From Biscogniauxia marginata (taxonomy: Eukaryota; Ascomycota; Sordariomycetes; Xylariales; Xylariaceae), in contig MU404255.1 in NCBI GenBank assembly GCA_022695795.1, forward strand, positions 1 to 28,408: 28,408 bases of DNA. Direction: 5' to 3'. The notes below the pieces were generated by a model that was not told where the DNA came from, did no database searches, and saw only the letters and a program-made list of their open reading frames with translations. Shown piece by piece: positions 11,203-21,772 of this stretch; positions within the stretch are counted from its first letter, which is position 1, and the number at the start of each line of letters is the position of its first letter. Position numbers and translations under genes: made by a program.

Positions 11203-11559
11203 TTTTAATAGCTCCTTAATTAGTGCTTAACATTAATTTAAAAGAAGGGACTCTTGGTTAAACCGTCTTAAAATAAGCATGCCCCTTAAAACTAAAAGGT
11301 AATAAGAAAAAAAACAAGTAAAAAAATAATAATTAATAAGCTTTTAAACGAAAGCTTTAAAATTTTTTATAATATAATAAAAAGGTTTAAAAAAATTAAT
11401 ATAAAAATTAATTATAATTATAATTAAAAAAGAGCTTTAAAAAGACACCTTTAAAGCCTAGTAAAAAGAATTATTTAAAGAAAAAAAAAAGGAAGAAAAA
11501 AAAGCACCTAAAAAAAATAAAACAACTTTTACCTCTTAAAAATAAATAACTAAAGCCAC

Positions 11560-13000
11560 TTTTAAACGATAATAACCTTAATAACTTAAACGATAAAAAC
11601 AATATAACGACTCTCGATATAAAAGGTTTTAAACTAATTATATTTAGTAAGTATAATAAGTTAAGTAATTTAAAAGGATTTTTAATTTAAGCCGGAACTT
11701 ATTTACGGTTTTATTACGGAATAATTACTATTAAAAAATAAAAGGTTTTTATAATATTTTAACTCTTCGTTAAAACTACTTTAACCTGGTTTTAACCGAT
11801 ATTAAAAAATCACTTAAATAATAAACTAAATGCTTAAAAAAACATGAAAAAGGTCTTTAAAGATTATAAGTGTTATAAACCAACCAGGGTAAGCAATTAA
11901 ATAACAGGGGTATTGTTCTCACTGTTCTTACTTCTACACCGGACATAGATCTTAAAAGGGAAAGCAACCTATTGTCACGTGATATAAATATGTGTGGATA
12001 AACACATCTAGTAACATCTAGTGGAGAATAGATATGTGTAAATAAACACATTTAGTAACATTTAATAAAGAATAAATATGTATAAATAAACACATTTAAA
12101 GGTATTTAACATATTAATTATAAAAAATAAAAAATAAAATAAATAAATATAAAAAGAACGGTGTTTTTTATATGTCTAGTTATTCATTTTAGTTTTTTAG
12201 TTATTAATTTAAGATTATAATGAAAGTATCTTAAAATCTCTTTAACGAATAAAGCATAATAAATATCTTAAATTAACCTCGATTTATTATTACCTTTAAA
12301 TTAAGAATACTTAATACGTATTTACTTGTGAAGTTAGTTAACTAGAAATATATAAAGAGGTTCGTTATAATAAAGAGTTTAAAAAATAACTTAAGTTTAT
12401 ATTCGGTAATTTAATTCTTAAGTAATAAACTAAAGCTCGACTTTATAAATTATAATAAAATAAAAAGGCTTTAAATTATGTTATTAAGTTTAAAAAACTC
12501 GTAAACTAGTTATAACTACTTATTAAAATCCTATATTACTTATTTTATTAAAAACTAAAAAACCATATAAAAAATGAATTATATAAAATAAATTTATATA
12601 AAAAAAGAAACCTAGAAAAGTTTAATAAATACGTTATAATAATTATTATTATTAATAACGAAAACTTTAAACGGTACTTTAAAAAGAAAAAGACGGTATA
12701 GCGAAAAAACGGCGATTAACAAAAAGGAGGAAATCACAAAAGTAGTGCCGAAATAAAGAAAAGCATTAAAATTAAATTAAATCTCATTAAAATCAACGTT
12801 ACTTAAAAAGAGCAAAAAAAACAAAATAAATTAATTATTAAGTGTTTTAATTATAAAAAGAAAAAATATTATAAAAACAAATATTAAAATCTTAAAAAAC
12901 AAAAACTAAAAATAAAAAGGATTTCTTAACCCGAGAAAAGAACCTTTAAAATAAGGGTTTATTTCGAAAATAATAAAAAAGTAAATTAAATATTTATTAT
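11560..13000 (+). pseudogene. gag: gag remnant of copy 2, split by a nested solo LTR
   Basis: The sequence is collinear with the gag region of copy 1. The 5' part runs to 11870, the solo LTR occupies 11871-12369, and the gag sequence resumes at 12370 with only a short target duplication added. The zinc knuckle at 12843-12884 reads CFNYKKKKYYKNKY. Of the C-C-H-C ligands only the first Cys is left; the others have become Tyr, each explained by a C-to-T or G-to-A transition. Stops are frequent and the gene is dead. Confidence 0.78.
11871..12369 (+). mobile_element. Solo LTR, type B, nested in gag of copy 2
   Basis: Starts TGTTATAAACCAACC and ends GGTTCGTTATA, 499 bp. It is flanked by ATAAG (11866-11870) and ATAAA (12370-12374), a 5-bp duplication with one difference; copy 1 has the unoccupied site ATTATAAAGAG. 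It carries a 44-bp tandem repeat, two and a half copies at 11988-12098, and a TCACGTGA octamer at 11975-11982. It shows less mutation than the gag sequence around it, so it inserted after part of the RIP damage or escaped it. Confidence 0.92.
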
Positions 13001-13634
13001 TATTATTATTAAAGTAAAAAAAAATAAAGAAGTTTTTATAAAAAAAGTTATAATATTTATTAAAGTTATAAAGAAAAAACTTATAAATATTATTTAAGGT
13101 ATTATTACTTACTTGTTATAATTCACGAAAATTATAAATATTATTAGGTTAACCTCTAAAATTATTTAAAGCACGGTTATTTATACTTAAAATATTTCAC
13201 GTTAAAATAAACCAAGTAAAGATATAACGAAAACAAATTACTATATAAATATAATACTTATAAATTAAAATACGACTTAAAAGTTAAATCGAATTATAAT
13301 AAATTATATTAAAGCTATTATAATAATAATAAATACGAAATATATTAAAGAAAAAGTAAATATAATAGTTATAATGTTTATTAAAACCTAAATAATACTA
13401 GTTAACTTAATAAGTTATTAAATAAAAAACTTAAACTAAAAAAAGTAAAATAACTAAAAAACGAAACATTTTAACTTAGTAAAGATGAAATAATAAAATT
13501 ATAAAAAAAACATATATCGTTATATTAAAGCTTTTATATTAATAACGCTTATTAAGTATATAAAAGCTTTAAAAATAAAGCCGGTTACTATTCTTAAAAA
13601 CTAGAAAGCGATAACACGAAAAAGAATAAATATA

Positions 13635-13995
13635 TTTATAATAACGTCTCATAATAGCTATATTATTTTAAAATATGTTATTTTTACTTAAGTTCCAAAA
13701 AAAGTAACGAAGTAATTATTAAAAGTTATATATATTATATTTTAATATTATACAATATATATAATTTACTCGAAACGGGTTTCAAAAAAAACGAAGTTAA
13801 AAAAATTATAAAAATTATAAAAAGAATTACATTTTCTACGTTAACTTAAAAAACGAGTTAAGTATAATATTAATTTATTTAATTTCATAAGGAAACACTT
13901 AATAAAATAATAAATAAAAATACGTGCGATTAAATTAAATTATAAATAAATCGTTAAAATATACTTTAAAAAAGAAAAAAAATTTCTAGAAATAT
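13635..13995 (+). pseudogene. Cys-rich segment between gag and protease (copy 2)
   Basis: Counterpart of the unassigned segment at about 5215-5600 in copy 1. The order is the same (a run matching NNVS/NNIP, the Cys-rich stretch, then the charged tail), but more Cys codons have become Tyr and more stops are present. Its main value is to show that the segment is a regular part of this element family. Confidence 0.5.
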
Positions 13996-14018
13996 ATATA
14001 AACTCATAAGGAGATATC

Positions 14019-14454
14019 TGTTACGAACCAACTATGTTGGAGGGATTTCCAGCAGGGGTAGTCAGGCACGGACCAAGACTGAACGGACCAGTGATCCCCT
14101 CCTTTGTAATGTGATGCAACATCACGTGACCCAATTAGAGGTATTTATTTAATTAGGTTTAATACTTTTAATATTTAACATACCTAACAAAAAGAACGTG
14201 TATAAAGGAGAATAAATATAAAAAGAATGGAATTTCCTTTATATCTAATTATTCATTCTAGTTTTTAATTATTAATTTAAAATTATAATCACTCTTTAAT
14301 ATTATAATAAGAATACCTTAAAATCTCTTTAATAAAAAAAATTATAAATCACTTAAATTAATCTTAATCTATTATTATCTTTAAATTAAGAAAACTTAGT
14401 ACGTACTTACTTATGAAGTTAATTAACTAGAGACACATAGGGAGGTTTGTAACA
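14019..14454 (+). mobile_element. Solo LTR, type C, nested in copy 2
   Basis: Starts TGTTACGAACCAAC and ends GGTTTGTAACA, 436 bp. It is flanked by ATATC (14014-14018) and ATATT (14455-14459), a 5-bp duplication with one C-to-T change; copy 1 has the empty site GAGATATCAAAATA. The first 120 bp are strikingly unmutated and GC-rich compared with everything nearby, and contain TCACGTGA at 14122-14129. The 3' half is the common block. Confidence 0.94.
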
Positions 14455-14869
14455 ATATTAAGTTACTTTTAATAAACAAATCTAAAAATTATGCTTTTTA
14501 TTCGAAAATAATTTAAAACTTTAAAAGTTTTTAAATTAATAAAAAAATAGATTTAAGTTATAAAAAAGCCTTTAAAAAGAATTAAAATTTTAATATATAA
14601 AGTTTTATATAAAAAATAAACTTTTTACTTTTTACTATATAAAAAGTAATTAAAAAAATTATTAAAATAACGATTACTAGAATCACGTTTTTATAAAAGC
14701 TTAAAAATAGAATAAAATCAAAGCTATAACGACTTAAAAAAACTAAAAAGGGAAAGGACATAAAAAACCAAAAAACGGCAAAAGCTCTCGCTAATAAAGC
14801 AATAAAAAGCCATAAATAATAAGTCTTTATACGAAATCTAGTTAAGACTTAATAATACCATTATAATTA

Positions 14870-17800
14870 AAATTAAGTATAATAAAAAGGAATATAAAAC
14901 CCTTATAAACTTAAGAGTAAATAAAAGTTATATTTTAATTAAAGTAACTTAAAAGGATAATATATTATAAGTATATAAATAAAGTTTATATAAATTATAG
15001 AATTTTAAAAAATATATATTTAATTATGAAAATAGCAAGGTATTAAAAGAAATAATTTTTTTCTCGGTAATTATTTAAAAATATCTTAAGTAAGTTATTT
15101 TTAATATTATATATATATTAAATCACAATATAATCCTAAAAATAAATTAACTTAAAAGAAGTAATCCACAAATAAATTTCGAGATAAACACGCTTTATTA
15201 GGATTAAAATTAAAAAGAGTTAATTATTACGAGTTATAAAATAAGTACTACAAGTAATATTAAAAAAATAGATATAAAAACAAAATATATCGTTTATATA
15301 ATTTAAGTAACCAAGTTTAAAGATTTAACGAAGAAAGTACTATATAAATATCTTCGTTTTTATAAATTATTTAGAGATAAAATAAAAGAAAAATTATTAA
15401 AACACAACTAATAAAATCACTAACTTCACTTTAAAAAAAGAAAATAACCAAAATTATTTCTAATATATCTTATAAATTAAGAAAAATAAAAAATATTATA
15501 AAAAAATATAAAAAAACCTTAATAAGAGATATATTAAAAAGTTAAAATCCTTATTAAATACCCGGTAATTATAATATTAAAGGTCGATAAAAACGAAAAA
15601 TAATATATTAATAAAAAAGGAAATTTAATATAACGACGAATAATTAACTATTAATACCTTAATAAAATAACAAAAAAAAAACAAATACTTATTATTACTA
15701 ATAAAACTTATAAAAAAGTAAATTAATAAGGCTTAAATCTTTATAATATTAAACCTTCGTAATAGTTATTATATAATTAAAATAACTAAAAAACACAAAT
15801 AATATACCGTTTTTCAAATAATATATAAACATTATAAATATAAAGTTATGCCATTTAAATTTATTAACACACTCGTTACATTTTAACATATAATTATAAT
15901 AGTTTTTTATAAGTTTCTAAATAAATTTATATTTATTTACTTAAACGATATACTAATTTATTTAAAAAACGAAAAGGAGTATAAAGTATATATAAAACAA
16001 ATATTAAAAGCTTTAAAAAAATAAACCTACTTATTTATTTAACTAAAAATAAATAATATATTAAAAAACTAAACTACTTAAGTTTTATAATAAATTTAAA
16101 AGAAATCCGCATTTAAAAATAATAATAATTAAGGATTAATTAAAACCTAAAAATATCACAAATATACGCGCATTTTTTAGCTTTATTAATTATATTAAAT
16201 AACTCATTTAAGATTTTAAGCGAATCGCCAAGTTATTAACAAAATTAATTACTTTAACGAAAACAAAAAAAGCTTTTTATTTTATTAAAAAAGCTAAATA
16301 AGCTTTTTAGCAATTAAAAGAAATTATAACTAGTAAGGTTATATATAAACTTTTAAACGAAAATAAGAAAAAACGACTAAAGATAAATACCTTAAATTTC
16401 GCTATTAAAATAGTTTTAAAGTAACTAAAAAATAATAGAAAATAATATTTAGTCACGTACCTATTTAAAGCATTACATAATACTAAACTAAACTATTAAA
16501 TTTATAACAAGGAATTATTAATAGTTATTAAAACATTAAAAAAATAGGAATTATAACTTAATAAAATTAAAGAACTTATCGATATTTATTTAAATTATAA
16601 AAACCTTACACGATTTATAATAATATAAACGTTAAATAGTTTTCTTATTTAATTTTAATTTTAAAATTTATTATATTAAAAAAGAAAAACATTTAAATAA
16701 ATCTTCTTAATAAAAAAGGAGATTATAAATTAAAAATTAATTATGTTAATTTATATATAAATCAATATAAAAAACTAAAAATAACGTTTTAAGGAAAGTT
16801 ATAATTAAAAGGAAAAATAATTACAGTTTTAATACGGATTTAATAACGAACTTCTCTTATATAAAAAAAAGTCTACATATTAAAACGAGTATAAAACGAA
16901 TTTGTTAAGGAATTTTATAAACACCTTTTATATAGTTATCAAGGAATCTTTAAAACATTAAAACGATTATAAAAAAATTCGACTTTCTAAAAATAAAATA
17001 AATAATTAAAAAAATTATGAAAAACTATAATGTTTATAATAAAGTTAAAGTATCACGATATAAACCATATAAATTATTATAACTAACTTAAATACCTAAA
17101 AAAGCATAATATATAATTATATGAGATTTCGTAATAAAACTTCTTAAGTTAAAAGATTTTATTATAAAAGTATTTTATAATAATATATAAATAATTATTA
17201 ATAAACTTACGAAATATGTTTACTTTTTATTATTTAATAAATTAAGTATAATAAAATAATTAGCTTTTAGTTTTTTAAAAATGTATATTAATAAATATAG
17301 ATTATTAAAACGCATTATTTTAAATAAAAATAAATTATTTATATTAAAGTTTTAAACTAGCTTAATAAAACGAATAAGAGTTAAATAAAAATTATTTATA
17401 ACGTATTATCTTTAAATAATTAAATAAAATTGGTATTAATAATTTAAATAGTATATAATTAAAAAGCAAAAATCTAGAAATAACTAATTAAACTTATAAA
17501 AGCACTAAAAGTTGAAATAAAAGCCTTAAAAGTAAAAGTACTATTTAAAAAAGTTTAAGTAATATAATTATAATTATAAAAAGAGTTATAGTTTATTTAA
17601 AATAAAATAATAAAGTATTATAATAAAAAAAGAATTAAAGAACTAATTCTTAAGAGAGAAAATATAGTTTATTTGTTTCGTTAACGATAAAATATATTAG
17701 TAAAAACTCCGTAAATTAAAATAAAATGACTTAATAAAAAGCTTAACTTTAAGAAATTAAGAAAGTTATTTTAAGTATTAATTATAAATTAAAACTATTA

Positions 17801-17881
17801 AGGAAATCTAAAATATATTTAGTTTTTTATATATCGTTATTAAAATTAATATTAAAAAACGCCTCGCTAAAAACCCGGAAC
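14870..17881 (+). pseudogene. pol: pol remnant of copy 2 (protease to integrase)
   Basis: The sequence is collinear with pol of copy 1 but more mutated. The protease catalytic codon at 14908-14910 is AAC (Asn) in place of Asp. The reverse transcriptase box at 15938-15949 again reads YLND. RNase H is recognisable near 16380-16430. In integrase the zinc-binding His-x-His has become Tyr-containing. The central core, absent from copy 1, is retained at about 17025-17305; it includes a segment where a Trp (now TGA) precedes DFVIKL. About 130 bp of the integrase C-terminal part is missing near 17420. The chromodomain region lies beyond the antisense solo LTR, at 18300-18500. Confidence 0.85.
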
Positions 17882-18295
17882 TATGACGAACCTCCCTATG
17901 TATTCCTAGTCAGCTGACTTCACAGGTAAATACGTACTAGGTTTTCTTGATTTAAAGATAATAATGGATCGAGATTAGTTTAAGTGATTTCGGATGCCTT
18001 GTTCGTTAGAGAGATTTCAAGGTACTCTCACTATAATATTAAAGAGTAATTATAGTCTTAAATTAATAGCTAAAGAACTAGAATAAAGAACTAGATATAT
18101 AGGGAACCTTAATCTACTTATACTCGTTTTTCCTTTCCTATTATTAAGTGAATTATTAAATTATAAATCTCCCATCCATGATTCACTGATTCATTGGCGT
18201 TCTTTCCTAATCAAGCGCTCAACGCCGCTTTTCTGGTCATGTGACCCACACGTGACAGAAGGAAAGAGAAGAGAAAAACAAGGAGGTTCGTAACA
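17882..18295 (-). mobile_element. Solo LTR, type A, antisense, nested in copy 2
   Basis: This is the reverse complement of a type A LTR (compare 2013-2430), 414 bp, flanked by a perfect GGAAC duplication (17877-17881 and 18296-18300). It is the least mutated LTR in the window, so it is probably one of the youngest insertions. It preserves the palindrome AGTCAGCTGACT at 17908-17919 and ACACGTGA at 18248-18255. It splits the chromodomain end of pol from the rest. Confidence 0.95.
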
Positions 18296-18299
18296 GGAA

Positions 18300-18500
18300 C
18301 GAGATTAAAAAAACTAAATAAATATAATAAAAAAGATTTTAAACTTAAAAAAGGTTAATAATTAATTATAATATTTAGTTAAATAAAAAGGGTATTTATT
18401 AAAGGAAAATATATAAAAATTATTTAAATACTTAATAAACTTAAAAGACGCGTTTAATAAATTTTATTAACAAAACTTAAATTAATTAAAAAAGCCTAGA
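18300..18500 (+). pseudogene. Chromodomain fragment at the end of pol (copy 2)
   Basis: This segment follows the antisense solo LTR and aligns with 8990-9150 of copy 1, where the chromodomain is clearer. Here most aromatic and Gly codons are altered and stops are common. In chromoviruses this domain binds methylated histone tails and guides integration to heterochromatin. The assignment rests on collinearity with copy 1. Confidence 0.6.
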
Positions 18501-18599
18501 AATCAAGATCTTAATTTAAAAAGAACAAATCAAAAAAGGGAACGGTTTTAAAAACAACTTTAACTTATTTAACTAAAAATTATTATTTAATTTAAAAAT

Positions 18600-18909
18600 A
18601 ATTTTACTCCTTTTTTAAACATTTTTACTTCTTTAATTTATTTAAATTTTAAAAATTACGTTAAAGCATTTTTAAACTTTTCTTTTTTAATAACTCTTTT
18701 TAATAACAAAGCCGTTTTACTTAAATTATAATCTCGGCTATTTCTCGGTAAAGTTGTTTTAAAGCTTCCTCGACTTAACGTTTTTATAAAGATAATTACT
18801 CCTTTTTGTAATTTAAATTTTAAAAAGAGCTAAAAAGAATTCCCACTTTATCATATTAATAACGATAAAAAACGCATTTATTACATTTCCTCGATATTTT
18901 AAGCGACAT
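18600..18909 (-). pseudogene. Antisense ORF after pol: CxxC-type, coiled-coil-like protein (copy 2)
   Basis: From an ATG at 18909 on the minus strand, a frame with stops mainly at Gln-like positions runs to about 18600. It begins MSLKISRKCNKCVFYRY, so the CxxC pair is intact. A Lys/Glu/Leu-rich stretch follows (VEEALKQLYREIAEI) that would form a coiled coil. It occupies the same place and orientation as the ORF at 9240-9667, and the C-terminal part is clearly related. The N-terminal part has diverged more, or has lost bases. Confidence 0.62.
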
Positions 18910-19071
18910 TATATACTTTAAATTATAATTAAAATAATAAAAATATAATATAATATTAATATTAAAACCTATTTAATTAATTTAATTAACAAGCTCCTTA
19001 CGTTTTTACTTTTAATTTTCACGACGACGCTTAATATTATAATTAATAAACATAATAAAAAAAAAGACTTA

Positions 19072-19542
19072 TATAACGAACCTCCCTATGTATTCCTAGT
19101 TAGTTGACTTTATAAGTAAATACGTATTAAGTTTTCTTAATTTAAAAATAATAATAAATTAAGATTAGTTTAAGTAATTTATAATGTTTTGTTCGTTAAA
19201 GAGATTTCAAGGTATTCTCACTATAGTATTAAAAAGTGATTATAATCTTAGATTAATAACTAAAGAACTAGAATGAATAACTAGATATATAAGGAACCTT
19301 GATTTACTTATACTCATTTTCCCTTATATACGTTTTTTCTATTTAGCATGTTAAATACTAAAAGAATTAGACTTAATTAGGTAAATACCTTTAATTCTTT
19401 AAACTTAATTAAATGAATACCTTTAATTTTGTCATGTGATGTTATATCACATTATAAAGGAGGGGACCACTAGTCCGTTCAGTTTTGGTCCGTGCTTAAC
19501 TACCCTTGTTAGAAATCCTTTTAACATAATTGGTTCGTAACA
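19072..19542 (-). mobile_element. Solo LTR, type C, antisense, nested at the 3' end of copy 2
   Basis: Reverse complement of a type C LTR, 471 bp, flanked by a perfect ACTTA duplication (19067-19071 and 19543-19547). It is 35 bp longer than the type C LTR at 14019 because a block near 19375-19435 (AATTAAAGGTATT... on the minus strand) is tandemly duplicated. The outer U3 part is well preserved (CCGTTCAGTTTTGGTCCGTG on the plus strand). Confidence 0.94.
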
Positions 19543-19590
19543 ACTTATTAAATAATTCTTAAAAACAAAGATTTTAAAAAAAGAGAAATA

Positions 19591-21772
19591 ATATTACTAA
19601 AAATTAAACTTAAGCCCTTAAAATTATCGATTTTGCGTTTTATTATTAAGTTATAATATAACGCGTTATATTAACTCGAAACGAACCCGAAACTTTATTT
19701 AAACTTTAATATTTTCGACAAGATATTAACGTAAAAAATCTTTTAAATAACACGCAAATACGCTTTTATATAAACTACTTTTATTTCTTTTATAAAAGTT
19801 TTAATAAAAATAAACTAATTATAAACCTTTTATTATTACGTTTTATTCGAAATATAAATGTATAACGATAAACTACGCGGTTTATAATAAACTAATATAA
19901 AATTAAATATATTAAATAAAAAAGTAAAAACTAAATCGAGCTTTAAACAAATATCTTATAAGTTATAATAACTTAATTATAAATAATATAATGCTTTTAA
20001 CTAAAATTATTAATAATAAATTTATAAATTTATCCTTTTTATTTAAAAACGAAATTAAATTATATTTCGCTTAATAAGTTAACATTTAATATATAAATAT
20101 AAATATAAACCGAAATTAAGTACCGATAAAAACGATTTAAATTTATAATAAAATAATTTAAATAAGTATTTTATTTTTATTTATTTTAACACGCCTTTAA
20201 AAATCGCGTTATTAAACTTAATAATTACGAAATTACTTTAAAAAACGTTAAAAACGGAAAATGTCGAATTTTAATATAATAAAAACTTACGTGACATAAT
20301 TAATATTAATAAAACTAACTTAAAATAAAAATAAAAATATTAATAATTTTATATATATTATACGTTTTAATATAAAAGTTATAAAAAATAATAAATAATA
20401 TACTTAAAATAATTACGACATATATATATATTAATAATAATATATAACTTTTATATTTCTCATGTTAGCGATTACGTTATTTTTAAAATTAATAATAAAT
20501 TTTATGAGAACGGCAAGCGTTTTAAATAAGTTCCTCTTTTTTGTCGTTTTCCTTTTTGTTATTATTATTATTATTTTCGTTTTTTTTAGGTTCGTTAGCT
20601 AAAAAGGGACCGCGATTACAAAATAAATTACGTTTAAGCTTAATAAAAAGCTTTTTATTATCCCTCGAAAAGAAGTTATTAATATTAAAAGCCGTAATAT
20701 TTATAATAATTAAAATATAAAATTAATATAAATAAGAAACGTTATAAAGTAAATTATATAATGTAAAAAAAACATATTATTATATAAAAAAAGAAAAAAA
20801 AGAAATTAAGTAAAAAGCGGAAAACCCTTTATTTATATATATAAAATAAAACGCAGTTAATTACGACTCGTATATATTTAAATACCTTTCTTTTTTTATT
20901 TATATATAAAAATATTTATATTATTATATATTTATTATAACTTATTTATAATTAATAAATTAAAATTAAATTATTTATTAATTTACTAAAGAAAAAATCG
21001 TCGTAATATTAAGATAGTTATTATAAAAAAAGAATAATTATTACAAATAAAGATTACAAAAACTATTAACATGTATCGTACTTAGTTTAAGTTAATCCTT
21101 AACTTATAATAAATATATAAAAGTAACTTCTTTTTTTTTTCCTTTAAGATAAAGCAAGCGTTTATCTTGCCTTATTCCCCCCTTATAAAAATATATTAGT
21201 TATATTTAACTTGCTTTACGTTCGTGACAAATAAGTATATTAATTCTTAATTAAATAATATAAATCACACTTTAAAAAACTAAATATTTAATATAAAAAA
21301 AGTATTTAGGTTTTAAAATGTAAAACTAAATAAAACGGTTCGAATAATAATAATTATTAATTAATTTTAATGCGACATAAATAATTTTTAATAGTTAAAA
21401 GTATAATAATTATAAAATTTCGTTCGTAAGTTTATTTCGTTTACTCGCTTATATAATACGTTAAATAAAACTAATTATAAGTTAAATTATATAATAAAAG
21501 TTTTTAATACGAAAAGATAAAAAAATTACTTAAATTAGTAGTTTATAACGTTATTTAAATATATAAGTTATATATTAATTTTTCATTATATATTTAAACC
21601 CTTTATAACATTATATTAGTTTTTAAAAGTACTTATAATAATGTTAAAGTGAAAATAAAACATAAATAAATAGATATATTAAACGACTTATTAACACTAG
21701 TTTAAAGCCTTTTAATAAGATTAAACTACGTCTATATTAACAAGTTCGTTATATTAATAACTAGACGCCTAG
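19591..21772. other. AT-rich RIP-degraded DNA, no gene seen
   Basis: About 2.2 kb of highly AT-rich sequence with surviving CG dinucleotides, presumably old transposon remains. No LTR copy, tandem array or protein motif was found on either strand. A small inverted repeat, AAGATAAA (21146-21153) with TTTATCTT (21161-21168), lies next to a poly-T run. The composition changes abruptly near 21770. Confidence 0.65.

Larger units (their letters stand above)
10732..19590 (+). mobile_element. Second Gypsy chromovirus-type copy, heavily RIP-mutated, with nested solo LTRs and no 3' LTR (copy 2)
   Basis: A type B LTR at 10732-11202 is followed by internal sequence collinear with copy 1 from the first bases after the LTR through gag, the Cys-rich segment, pol, chromodomain, antisense ORF and polypurine-like tract (AAAAAAAGAGAAATAA ending at 19590). 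Four solo LTRs interrupt it at 11871, 14019, 17882 and 19072. The 3' LTR expected at 19591 is absent: only TATTAC, perhaps a mutated TGTTAC, is present before unrelated AT-rich DNA. Mutation is denser than in copy 1, with three of the four zinc-knuckle residues lost and the protease Asp changed to Asn. Copy 2 keeps the integrase core region that copy 1 lacks, but has lost about 130 bp further downstream in integrase. Confidence 0.88.

Noticed and set aside
11857..12051. 64-codon minus-strand frame starting MCLFTHIYSPLD
   Set aside because: It lies mostly within the U3 tandem repeat of the nested type B solo LTR and has no family resemblance. It is open by chance because this LTR is less mutated.
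21170..21235. ACGTTCGTGACA at about 21218-21229 resembling an LTR end
   Set aside because: The sequence before it does not align with the common LTR half and no matching start or target duplication is found.
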